Source of the DNA: Portulaca oleracea
Lineage: Eukaryota > Streptophyta > Magnoliopsida > Caryophyllales > Portulacaceae
Length of the DNA: 64,000 nt
Assembly: GCA_029582165.1 (NCBI GenBank)
Contig: CM055883.1
Location: forward strand, 21,988,501-22,052,500
Reading direction: 5' to 3'
In this document: positions 35,582 to 45,877 of the stretch, in pieces
Layout of the letters: each line of letters begins with the position of its first letter
Numbering within the stretch: the stretch's first letter is position 1
Notes under the pieces: generated by a model
The model's database searches: none
What the model saw: only the letters and a program-made list of their open reading frames with translations
Told to the model about the DNA's origin: nothing
Made by a program: the position numbers and the translations under genes

Positions 35582-37742
35582 GTTGAGATTCTTGTATATT
35601 GTATATCTAACCCTTCTTTTCTTGATTTTTCTTGATTGTTTCTCCTAACTTTGCTTTGTCAATCGAGAAGAATTGAAACCATCTAGGTAATATATTTCCT
35701 TGTCTTGTTATTACAGTTAGTGAGTTGGCCTTTCTTTTCCCTCTTTTATTTTATTTTTTTTGGTGTGTTTCTTTTTCTTTACTTTCATGTGCTTGCTTAT
35801 CTCTATTTCTGATTACAATGAGGACATTGTTAGCCTTTTTGTGTGGGAGTGGGGGAGGCATGCATGCCGGCTTGAGTTTCTTTTCCTTTTCTTTTGTTTG
35901 TTTTTTTTTTCTTTTGTGTGGTGTCGCCTTATTCACAATGAGGACATTGTAGAGTTTTTGTGTGGGAGTGGGGTGGCACAAGTGCCTTACTAGTTTTTGG
36001 CAAAAATTTTTAAAATTTTTAGGTTTAGTCTGTCCGGAACACTTTCAGTGATGATTTGTAAACCAATTAGACTTTCAGTTTGTCTTGCTTCACCTTGAAA
36101 AGTTTGGTTGAGAACCTAAAAGTTTTCGAAACTGAATTTGCAAATCTTCTGATTTTGAGTCAAGTAATGAATAGTGTGTTTAACTGCTTTGACTAACTTA
36201 GTAAGTGTAAATATGCGTGCCGCAAATCTTTGGGTTAGGTTTAGTTGAATGAGCCCTATCCCGTGAGTCCACATAGCCTAAAAGTATGAATTGATCACTT
36301 TTATCAAATCTTTTATTTCCTGAGTGACTCCACTACTAGTTGCACCTCTAGAACTTGTTTTGCATTTTGCTTGAGACTGCATCTTTTCATTACATATTGT
36401 GACAATATGATTGAGGCATCCTTTTCTTTATTAATTAAACTACATAGCCAAACAGCCTCCCTAACAATATTATTACCGTTCTTTAGCCCCGCCTAGCCTT
36501 TGATTACCTTTCTTTTTATGATGAAACCCTAACAATACAAGCCATGGCCTTTATAAATTCTTGCCCTTTGCCTTTCTTGGATGTGTGTGAATTCATTATT
36601 TCAGGAGTGAAAATTGGTTCGGTGTTGCTGTTAATGGAATTGAGATATTGGAGGTGTGGTTTTGATTTTAATTGAATTGGGACACATTACATATCCCAAT
36701 TATTATGAGTTAGCCAATTGGTTATGATGTTTTTCTTTTTATATTGAGGTCGAAGCTAAGTTTATATATTCGTGTTTCTACTCCCTTGATCACTCACCAA
36801 AAATAGAAGTAGAAAAATAAAAATAAAAAAGAGACATTCAAAAGAAATGGGTGGTTAAGGGATACTCAATTAAAAGTTCTTAAAGCTTTTGACCCGGTTG
36901 TAAAGTTTGATAAGGTGTTTTGTTCTTAATGAGGGAGAAAAGTGAGTTTCTTGTATAATTAAGCAAGAAGGTGAGATTGAGAGGAATTCTTTATTGAAAA
37001 TCAATCCAAACATGGCTCTTTAACTCCTCATACCCAAATATTACCACTCCTTTCCCCTAACCTAAGCCTCGTTACAACCCTAAAAGTCCTCTTGATTGTC
37101 ACTTGTGTATTTGCATACTAGCAGTGGAAAGCGAGATTCTTACCAAGCCTATGGTAGGCTGTTTCTTTTGGTCTGAGTATGAGAAAAACCCACATACACA
37201 TTCAAATTTGAGTGTTTGAGCGTTCAATTTTTATCCTAAAGTGAGGTTTGCTCTTTTGACTGGCCTACGTCCATAACCAACCGCGCATATTTGCATTCAT
37301 CTTAAGACTGTTGGCGGTATTTTGCACCTAAGGTACTTGTTCTCTCTACTTAATTTCGAAAACTTCATTCTATCTTTTTACACTGATTTTGTTCTCCTCT
37401 AGATTGATCGGGGTATTTGTTTGATGCACTGATGTGTTTGATTGGTTAGCCTGAGGGGGTGTTTCGTTGTATTTGTAACCCTTTTCCTTTCTTTCTTGAG
37501 TCTTTTCCTTTTTAATCTAAGTCTACTTTTTCTTTTCGTTTTCTTTGCCTTTTGTGGGTATAGTTGCTATAAACCCTCACGAGACCTTCCTCGTCCACTT
37601 GGGCTGCCAAGGGGTTTAAAGGGCTTGTTGCATACGCTAAATGCAACCGTGATTCCTACGAAAGTGAGTTATGATAGTTAGTTTCTTTTTATTTCTTTTG
37701 CTTTAGTTTGCTCGGGGCGAGCAAACCCTTGTGTGGGAGTGT
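35582..37742 (+). other. 3' untranslated region of E with conserved motifs and PPT
   Basis: The 2.16 kb have no credible frame. AATGAGGACATTGT followed by GTGTGGGAGTGGGG occurs twice (35817-35865 and 35937-35977). Near the 3' end a block from about 37570 to 37726 folds into three hairpins, and a GTGTGGGAGTGT tract abuts the LTR at 37743. The same block is present in element H. Confidence 0.75.
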
Positions 37743-39166
37743 TGTTCGGTCTCGTTCCGAGCCGAATTAATATCATTTTATAAGGTGTTTTGCTCATTTT
37801 AGCCCTTTAATTATATATTAGATATACTGATTTCGAGTTTTGTAGGAAAATAAGGAGTTAAAAGGAATTTGGGCTAAATTGAGGGTTTTTAGGGGATCCC
37901 GAGTGATTCCCCGAGCCAATCCAAGTCAACCCGAGACCCAAGTCGAGAACCGAAGCAAAACAGGGAAAAGGGCAGAAGAAAGTCGCGCCCGAGTCAAGGT
38001 TGTCGCACCCGGGAAAGTTGACTGTCGCACCAAAACAGCAAATCAAACAGCCGGAGGTCGCGCCCGCGACCCCAGCCGTCGTGCCCGCGACGCTCTGCTG
38101 GAAGGAGACGAAGCCGACAGACAGACAAGCTTCTCGCCTGAGTCTCTAGCTGTCACGCCCACGACCAAGGTGGGTTGTTTAACGAAGGAACCACATCAAG
38201 GTCGCACCCGAGTCTCTATGTGTCACGCCCACGACGACGATAATGAAGAAATTCCGAGAAATTGTTGCGCCCGCGACAAATTTGTAGCACCCGCGGCGGC
38301 TTGAAGCGAGAACTGACGGACGACTGGGCAGAAGAGGGTCGCGCCCGCGACCCTATGCGTCGCGCCCGTGACGTCACCAGCTCCGGAAATTCCTGCGGCG
38401 GCTGTGCTAGGGTTTTCAGGGGGGTTTATTATTTTTATTTTTCCTAATACTTTTCTATATAAGACCCTATTATATTTTTCATTAGAAACATCTTAGTTTT
38501 TAACATCCTATCTTAGTTTTTAATTAGTTTTTAGATACTTAGTTTTATTTAGGTTTTAGAATGAGTTTTCTTTACAGTTTTCTTTAGTTTTCGATTGTAA
38601 TTCAATTCTTTCAACATCAATGCAATTCTTTTCTTCAAGTTCTTGTCTCCTCTTTTTGTCTTTTGATTTCATTAGGGTAGTTCCACACCAAAAATCCCAT
38701 TTTTAGTGAAGAGGAGGATTAAGGTTCCTCGAATTCTCCCTACAGGTGAGGATTCGAGCAGTCTTAGTAATCCAAATCACGCTTTTTCTTGTTTGTTCGG
38801 GAGAAGATTCGTGATTCAAGATTAAAGATTCAAGATTTCCAGGTTCAAGATTAGAACAATGCATCTTAGGTATAATTTATTTTCCTTAATTTCAGTATTA
38901 AATTCAGTTTTTACATTCATCGTTCTTGAGTGTTTTTAATGGCTTTCTTCGATTATGCTCTTGTTTTCTTGTTTTCTAGTTTAGTGTCTTTAGTTAGGTT
39001 TTGATTTCTTGTTCTTGTTTTCAATTCATAATTAGTTTAGTTTAACTATTTACTGCTTCCTGCAATTTGAAACCCTTACCAAACTAATTTCCTGAAAACC
39101 TAACACATGATCTCTGTGGATTCGACAACCTTACACTTTTTACCCCAAAATTACAACAACCGAACA
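37743..39166 (+). repeat. 3' LTR of element E, 1424 bp
   Basis: It begins TGTTCGGTCTCG and ends CCGAACA. It matches the 5' LTR with substitutions and has two extra units of about 20 bp in the GTCGCGCCCGCGAC array (near 38072-38092 and 38351-38371). Confidence 0.93.
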
Positions 39167-40426
39167 CTTCCCGATCAATAATCGAGATATTTCATCTTGC
39201 GTCAAGGCGTGTCTGTCATAGATAAGCTCGGGAGGGTCGACAGGCACCCTGGAGGGCCATTCCCCTGTATGCTAAAAGAAGAAGCGCTCTCCCAAGTAGA
39301 AGACAATGCCCGAGGGACCTTCCAACAACAAACGGCGCTCGCTTGCCGCACGTGCCGAGTGAATATGATAATGGAGGCCTTCCAAAAGATAGTCGTCCCA
39401 TGGAGACCGGACGATATCCTCCTAAAAAGAACATTATGAGCTCAAAAGAACATAAAGATGAAACCAAGAAAAATGACGAGCCATACCGGTCGAAGAGTGT
39501 CGATGATTCGCCTAAGGCCATTCAAATCCTTAAAGTAGTATTTCGGGCAACGGTAGTGCGATGATTCCGCCCATCGAACAGCGGTAGAGATTCTCAAGTT
39601 GACATCATTATTCCCCCAACTACCGGGAGAAAATATGCTAAGACCTACACCTGCACACCAGGAAAGATCTTAATAATGAAAAAAGAAAGAATTTCGCACA
39701 TCACAAAATTTCTAAAGAAAATATCTTGGAGCATACCTCCAAGACTCGCCAGAGGCTGCTACCTAGGTTGAGCCGCTTCAGCTCTGTAGTTCATGGACGC
39801 CCCACTGTATCACCGCCAGTAGGACGACATGCAACCCGCATTCCTCTCACCAAGTGAGCATAAGCAGCAACCGACCAGTTACAGTTTTTCACCCGACCAT
39901 AATCCAGGATGTGCTGCATCCAAGAAAAGGTGATCGTGTCACCGCGATTTGCAAAGATGGTCGCATTTATGAAATAAGCAAGCACCAGAAACTGACGCTG
40001 GGAAAGGGGCAGATTCCCAAATCCCTCATTTTTCAAGACGGCCACTAGGTGAGAATACCGTAAACCACCATGCCGCCCTGCCAAATCAAGAGCGGGTCGC
40101 AAGAACTCAAAAACACGAGGATCAGGATCCTTCTGAAATTCCAACAACTGGCCACCCCAGCTGAGGCCAGTGATCATCACAAAGTCAATAGGAGTAAGCA
40201 TCATTTCACCCATAGGGAGGTGAAACGAGTTCGTTAAGTCCCAAAAATGCTCCACTATAGCCCGTCCAAATATTCTTCGGGCACGTGATTTCCAGGCTTT
40301 CAGGCAAGCCAGGAAAGGGCCAAAACCTGCGCCCTCAATGGTGGTCGAATAGAACCTTCCTACGTTTGCATGGCTAGCCAAAGACACTACACTTTGCATG
40401 CTCCCACATGCCTTAAAGGAGTCCTC

Positions 40427-40595
40427 CTATGGCAAAGAAAATCAAAGTAAGTGTCTAAGTGTTCTATCTAGAGCTCTATGTACTTTAAGCAAAATTTAGA
40501 GTACCCATCTACTTTAAATCCAACTTAAAGTGCTCAACGCAAACAACATACAGAATATCTTTGAAAGATAAAAACATGTTATGAAAAGTGCGTAC
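40427..40595 (-). other. Intron 1 of the antisense PMD gene
   Basis: The intron is 169 bp. Donor TCG|GTACGC and acceptor TTTGCCATAG|GAG are phase 0, joining HVS to EDSFKACGSM. Confidence 0.7.
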
Positions 40596-40872
40596 CGAAA
40601 CATGGGAACGGAAAAACCATGCATGTTCATCCTGGCGAAACACGAGTTGTGCTAGAGTGAACTCTCTATTTGGATACTCCCTTTGCACAGTCCTTGCATA
40701 AGGATGTTCCTGGACTGTTGGCTAGGTTACACGTCTGCGTCTCCTTCTAAAAATATTCATCTTTTTGTGATGAAAGCTAAAATACCAAAGAAGATTTCTA
40801 AAGAGAAGGAGCAAATGAAAGACAATGAAGTGCTTGAATGAAGATGTGAGAGTTCCCGCAGCTAAGGACTCT

Positions 40873-40880
40873 CTTTTATA
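40873..40880 (-). promoter_or_regulatory. TATA box of the antisense PMD gene
   Basis: TATAAAAG on the minus strand lies 113 bp before the ATG at 40760. GGTCGATCGGCC follows upstream at 40938-40949, and TGTAGACA, the first 8 bases of the family's LTR, at 40968-40961. Confidence 0.6.
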
Positions 40881-42068
40881 GCCAAAATAACTCGGCCCAC
40901 ACTGCCACATGGCAATTTTTCATTGGCCAGAGTTGAAGGTCGATCGGCCTTGATCGAAGATGTCTACAATAATTGCAAGAAAGTTGGTCTCCTGCATGAC
41001 CTGCAAAAGTTGGGTTGTACGAAAAAGATTCATTGCTTTTCCTATGGTTTGCCGGCCTTGGGAAGGAGGGAAGTTTATCTTGTTCTCCATGCTCATTTTC
41101 AAGAACCAATTTGCATGTTTTCAAGGACTGGCACGGATAAGAGTGCCCAATAAGAAGCATTGGTCTTCACAAGATTGAAGTACCGAGTTCCCAAAGCAAG
41201 AGCATTTTCCAATGATAATGCTGACAAAAATCGAGGTAAGTCATCTAAATCAAAAAATTGGATTTCATTAAAACTGACCAAAAAAAACATTCTTGCATTT
41301 GTTGCAGGGAAATAAGAGTCATCGGCATCAGGATCGATGTAATCTTAGGAATAAGAGCCACTTATATTCGGCATCAAAATTGCCTACACAATCCCGAGCC
41401 ATCGCATCACGCCCGATGAAGTCTCAAACCACCAGGGCCATCGACATCATGATCAATGCAGTCCCTCGAGCCATCGGCAACATGCCCGATGAAGTCTCAA
41501 CATCCGAGCCACTGGCATCGCGCCCGGTGAAGTCTCGACCCCCAAGGCCATCAACATCGTGTCTGGTGAAGTCCTTCGGCATTGAAAATGCCATCATCAA
41601 TGTCAATCTCCAAGAGCCATCGGCATCGCGCCCAATGAAGTCTCTTCAACAAGTAAAGCGTCATTCTCGCCTAAGAACACCGATCGGCGCAAGTTCGCCA
41701 ACCGCGACATAGGACTCAACTTCCAAGTGTTAGCCCACACCTTCAAGTAGGATGCCTTCAGCGCCCGAGATCATTTCAAGTAGACGTCTCCAAACGCCTG
41801 AGATCACTTCAAGTTAGGCGTCATTCTCGTCTGAGATCAGCACAAGATACGCAACAGTCCATCAACAATCAAGTAGAGCATCATTCTTGCTCAAGATCAA
41901 CCGCGACAGAGGCGCATGCCGCTCGCAGCTATGATGTAGGACTCCATTTCCAGGCATCACCTCAGGCTTTGCACTCCAAAGTCATATCTTCAGGCTTTGC
42001 ACTCCAAAGTCATATCACAATCGGTGTCCATCATTCTACTTTGATTTTCGTCCTGTCTCGGACTCAAT
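40881..42068 (+). repeat. 3' untranslated repeat region of element C
   Basis: Diverged repeats around CATCGGCATCGCGCCCGATG and GAAGTCTC fill about 41320-41700, and a duplicated CAGGCTTTGCACTCCAAAGT lies at about 41966 and 41992. They are the reverse-complement counterparts of the block at 10710-12080 in element A. No gene is seen. Confidence 0.65.
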
Positions 42069-42084
42069 CAAAGTGGGGGCTATC
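42069..42084 (+). other. Polypurine tract of element C
   Basis: CAAAGTGGGGGCTATC directly before the LTR, matching A's tract at 10709-10694. Confidence 0.88.
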
Positions 42085-43773
42085 TGTAGACACCGGATTT
42101 TGTCACAAAATTATGTAGCATATCGATGTAATAATAAAATAGGATCAAATAAAACAGAATAGGACGGAAGAAAAAGGTTAAAGTACGTGCACTTTACACG
42201 TACAAATTCGCTTTAATATTGCATGCAAAATCACATGCAACATGCCTACGTAAAAAGTAAGTCATGCAAGCCATGTTGATTCAATGCCAAGAGGTCACAA
42301 GTTCAATTCCTCACAAAAACACTCAAAAAACACCTTATAAAGCTCAAATACAATAGCTATTGTCCAAGTGTGAAACACCACTACTCTAGGAAAATGTATT
42401 AATCCCTCCATCGTCCATGGATGCATGGACGGGAGGAGGATTTCTCCGCCACGTGCTAGTGGCCGGTCGGCCTTGACCACCGACCACACGAGGTCAATTG
42501 ACCTCGTGCCACCGTCCACGCTCATACACTCCCCCCTACTGCCTAGTGTTTTGTGCCTTAACTTCCTTGGACGAGAGGTGAGCTTAATATGATTGTATGC
42601 ATGCATTCTACAGTCCTCTCTACTCCTATAAATACTACTCCTCTCAAAGTTAAACTCACTCATTCACTCACTCAATCTCCCTCTCACCATCTCATTCTGT
42701 CTCCCCCATTCACTCATCAATTCTCTTATTCTCTCTAATATTATCTTAATTTCTATTCTCCATACTCCTATCACTATCCTACTCATCTTTCTTCTAATCT
42801 TAACATCACTTCTATCTCTCCATAATCTTTATTCTTACCATCTCTTAAACCTCTAGACTTATTCTATCCAAAACCCTACAAAAAAACTTATCTTAAACCC
42901 TCAAAAAGCTACAAAAAATCCCTTTTTTTATCTTATTTTCCACCACCTTCCTCTACTTCTTTTGGTCCATCTTTGGCATTTGTGAGGAGTAACATCAAGG
43001 AGCACTAAGAAGAACATCTTCAAGCAAAAAGGCTAGGCAAGGCCTCTTCTTCAAATTAGCATAATGTAAGCTTTAAAGTTCTTTCGTTTCTTTGTAAATA
43101 ATGTGTAAATGTTGTACTTTTATTTCATAATTCATGTTGCATGTTCAATGAAATAATTCTATAAAATTCTTATTTATACTTCTTCCAAATTTGATAAAAG
43201 CATACTTAAAACTTTTAGTCGAGTCTTTCCTTTTGTGAGAGGCAAACTCTTAGAGTTCCTACTTTTCGAGATCGTAGCCTTACCCCCGAATCCATTTTTG
43301 GGTTTCGTAGGCGGAGTTTGTCTTCATTTTCTCTTTGGTTTGTCTTGGCTTTTCCCTCAAAACTTCGGGTGGCGACTCCCATTTCGAACTAAAAGTACAT
43401 CGGGATGCATAAACTATGGTAAAACATGGTTTTACAACGTGCTGAGACAACATTAAGGCCTTTTCTTTATATATTTCTAAATAATACTTGCATAAGTCTC
43501 TTTATTCCGAGCCTAACATTTAAATGAGTAAATTGAATTAAATTTGGAAGAGTTTGGAACAATTGGACGTTCACTCTTAAAGGTTTATTTTCAATGACTC
43601 ATAAAATGCACAAGTAAAGGGAAAGTGATTTTACAAATATTATTCCTGAAATGTATAATTAAAATTCCTTAAAGGATATTTTTCAAAGGTTCAAACCCCA
43701 GCACGAATCATCAAATCACACCCCAATCCACATGGACGCTCGGAAGCCCGAACGGCGAGGAAAAATGTCCACA
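42085..43773 (+). repeat. 3' LTR of element C, 1689 bp
   Basis: It begins TGTAGACACCGG and ends AAAAATGTCCACA. It holds GGCCGGTCGGCC (42461-42472) and a TATA box (42627-42634). The PPT before it and the lack of a PBS after it identify it as a 3' LTR on the plus strand. Confidence 0.9.
42627..42634 (+). promoter_or_regulatory. TATA box in LTR of C
   Basis: TATAAATA in CTCCTATAAATACTACTCC, 155 bp after the GGCCGGTCGGCC palindrome. Confidence 0.78.
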
Positions 43774-43777
43774 CGAA

Positions 43778-44388
43778 TGTATGTAGGTACAATCTCTATA
43801 TTAAATACAATAAAGTAGTCATCTGATTCAATCTCCTAAAACTTGGGTGGGTCGAGGGCGCGGAAGCTTGATCTCGATCTCGAGTGCAAGTCGAGCTGAA
43901 GAGCTCAGTTGTAGTTCTTTACCTTAACATGTAGAATACTTGGAGCTTTTGATTTTGAACTATTTTCGACCTTGATCCTTGGCGCTTGGGAGCTGGAGGC
44001 TGCTTTCAGTTCGAGCTTCTGAAATCTCTGAAGTGCAGAATGTCGAACGCCGGATGTAGACTGTCGAGTGTGTTGAAAATGAGGGAAATGACCCCTATTT
44101 ATAGGCAGTGGAGGTCTAAGGTTGCCTAGAGTTTGAGTCGGCTTTGGGCTTAGGCCCAAATTAATTAATTACCCTTTATTTAAAATAAAGAAATAATTAT
44201 TATTTTTTACATCATAATTGATACCTGAAGACGTTATTGGACAGGATATATTTTCATTTAAAATTTAATTAAATGGACCGTAATTAATTTAGCACATGGC
44301 AGATAACAATTGGCCGAATAAATTTACTTTATTTTTCACGTTCTGATTCGCCGACAAATTTTTATCTCCTACAGGGTGAATCCCAACA
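43778..44388 (-). repeat. Orphan LTR-like segment, 611 bp
   Basis: On the minus strand it begins TGTTGGGATTCACCC and ends CTACATACA, with a TATA box TATAAATAGGGG (44103-44096). These ends and the promoter look like an LTR. I find no matching target duplication (ACGAA left, AATGC right), no PPT beside it and no second copy. It may be an old solo LTR or one end of a lost element. Confidence 0.5.
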
Positions 44389-44511
44389 AATGCCATAAGA
44401 GCTCCCGCTACTCAAGAAGTTCCTAAATCCCGAGTTCTTTATACTTTTGCATGATCTATTGTAACTCTGCGGCGCTTCTGAAGCCTCTCGTAAAAGGGGT
44501 GATACAGGTGG
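44389..44511. other. Short spacer before element G
   Basis: 123 bp with no recognisable feature. ATGCCATAAGAGC near its start is loosely like a tRNA-iMet primer site but has three mismatches. Confidence 0.4.
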
Positions 44512-45525
44512 TGAAGAGTCTCGGGTTCCGTTCTCGTCCCTCGTAACCTTTGCCAAGCGAGCCGCCTCAACCACGGTGAATCTCGAGGTGCAATTCCAGG
44601 TGAAGCCCGGAAACGCAAGGGTAGTCTCGGCCATCCATTGGATGGGAACCGAGACATTCTAAGGAGGCCCGCTCGTGCCCGACCCCGGAGGCCCGAGGCC
44701 GTACCGTCCCGAGATGTTGAACAATGTCGTGACGGGATCCAGGTTACTTTTGGAACAAAAATAGACCATGATTGAACCTTTTGGAAAGGCCTTAGGCGCG
44801 CCCGAGTCACAACGTGCCACACCTGAGCCGCTTCACTGCCCCATGAGGTCGCGCCCGTGACGCCTGCAGACAGCGCTTAGTCGCGCCCGAGTCAGGCTGT
44901 GGCGCGCTTGCGACATCACGCTGCCGCTCACTGGTCGTGCCCGCTACACGCCTGGTCGCGCCCGCGACCATGCTGCTACCGCCCTACTGCCGAGCAGAGG
45001 CAAGGCTCGCCCGAGTCACTGGATGGCTTGCCCGAGTCCTCCGTTTGGCCAGATGGTCGCGCCCGCGACCTTCCCCGCGTCTTGCTTTTTGCCGTCGCCG
45101 CCCGAAGCTCGCGCGCTCGGTGCCGATTCCGCCGCCGAGCGATTCCGCTCGCCGAGCCGCTTTCGGTTGATTTTTGCCTGCCAAAACAACTGTGTTTTGG
45201 CTTTATCCATTTTGTATAAATACTCGTTGGCCCTCATTTTCTGGGTAGATTTGAATGATATTGAATGCCATGCTTGAGAACTCTCTCTAGCCTCTCCTCC
45301 CAAAATCTTGTTTACTTTATCCAATCTTTATTTGATGGTGTTCAAGTCATTTCTTTAGTGATTAATAGTGGTTTAGCCTAATTAATCATGGTGGAATGTT
45401 AGGCCAAGGTTGTGGACTCTCTTAGCCAAGGTCATATGCAAACCCTACGGTGACCAAGCTTCGTTTTCTTTGATTTTCTCTCGAAAACTCAAGCATCATT
45501 CTTCTCACCACGACGGTAACACTCC
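44512..45525 (+). repeat. 5' LTR of element G
   Basis: It starts TGAAGAGTCTCGGG. GTCGCGCCCGCGAC-type words cluster at 44793-45072, followed by a TATA box TATAAATA (45215-45222). The 3' end is placed at CTCCA (45525), just before the primer site; it could instead be TAACA at 45521. Confidence 0.82.
45215..45222 (+). promoter_or_regulatory. TATA box in LTR of G
   Basis: TATAAATA in TTTGTATAAATACTCG. Confidence 0.75.
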
Positions 45526-45541
45526 ATCTGGTATCAAAGCC

Positions 45542-45877
45542 TCGGTTTTTCATTTGCTTGAGTTGTTCTTCATTGTTGTGCTTGTAGTGTTCTCTAGTGT
45601 TGGGTTTTGTGAGTTGTATGCTATTATTGGTGACCCCCAACCCCGATGCTATCATAGTTTGTTGGAAACACATTGTATTGTGGGTGTGTTTGTTGAATTT
45701 GTAGCCATTTGGTGCTTTGGAAAGAAGTTGGAAAATAGTGCACGCAAGGTGTTCGATGAAATGTCTAAGTGAAAAAAACACAAAGAACCCTTAGCCAAAC
45801 ACTTGCCAACTACGAAAGAACCTTCAAACTCCACAAAATACCCCAAACACTAACCATCTCTCACCTTTTTTCCCGGT
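45542..45877 (+). other. Leader of element G
   Basis: 336 bp between primer site and gag start with no coding signal I can support. Confidence 0.6.

Larger units (their letters stand above)
28474..39166 (+). mobile_element. Element E: Athila-type Ty3/gypsy, 10.7 kb
   Basis: It has LTRs at 28474-29854 and 37743-39166 that begin TGTTCG and end CGAACA. The primer site TGGCGTCGTTACCGGGGA (29856-29873) is the Athila form with two changes from TGGCGCCGTTGCCGGGGA. The order gag, protease, RT, RNase H, integrase and the RT motif FMDDFSVFG mark Athila. No env-like frame is seen in the 2.1-kb 3' region. The element sits in exon 4 of C's PMD gene. LTR copies differ by substitutions and by gain or loss of about 20-bp repeat units, so this is not a recent insertion. 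Confidence 0.93.
27530..40760 (-). pseudogene. Antisense plant mobile domain (PMD) gene of element C, interrupted by E
   Basis: Exons on the minus strand: 1, 40760-40596; 2, 40426-39737; 3, 39650-39487; 4, 39421-39167 continued at 28468-28388 across element E; 5, 28318 to about 28193; last, about 28100-27530. Every mapped intron has GT...AG ends. Exon 2 holds the PMD core (FWDLTNSFHLPMGEMMLTPI, then FVMITGLSWGG). The last exon encodes a Ser/His/Pro-rich tail ending RSLFGGPPK. PMD proteins occur in plant genomes both as host proteins (MAIN/MAIL1) and inside transposons; the role in transposons is unknown. In-frame stops in exon 1 (after RVT), exon 2 (near 39788), exon 4 (after GERFFF and after AAAQH) and exon 5 (TAG 28201-28199) show it is dead. 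The TATA box is at 40880-40873. Confidence 0.75.
23139..43773 (+). mobile_element. Element C: Tat-like element carrying two antisense genes (5' part missing)
   Basis: Visible parts in order: tail of RT-linked RNase H, a second RNase H, integrase, antisense DUF7745-like gene, antisense PMD gene (interrupted by element E), repeat-rich 3' region, PPT and 3' LTR. A second RNase H of the DGA...EA...DS type after the first marks the Tat lineage. Antisense ORFs downstream of integrase are known from Tat relatives such as Grande and Retand. The first part of the element lies beyond element B, outside the window. The span includes the 10.7-kb inserted element E. Confidence 0.82.

Noticed and set aside
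35725..35993. Hydrophobic frames after E's integrase as an env-like gene
   Set aside because: Short and T-rich, overlapping the duplicated AATGAGGACATTGT motif; no signal peptide plus ectodomain layout.
44389..44402. ATGCCATAAGAGC as primer site of a plus-strand element
   Set aside because: Three mismatches to TGGTATCAGAGC, and the adjacent LTR-like segment has its TATA box on the minus strand.
44899..45324. GC-rich frames in G's LTR
   Set aside because: They translate the GTCGCGCCCGCGAC array and flanking LTR; frames overlap on both strands.
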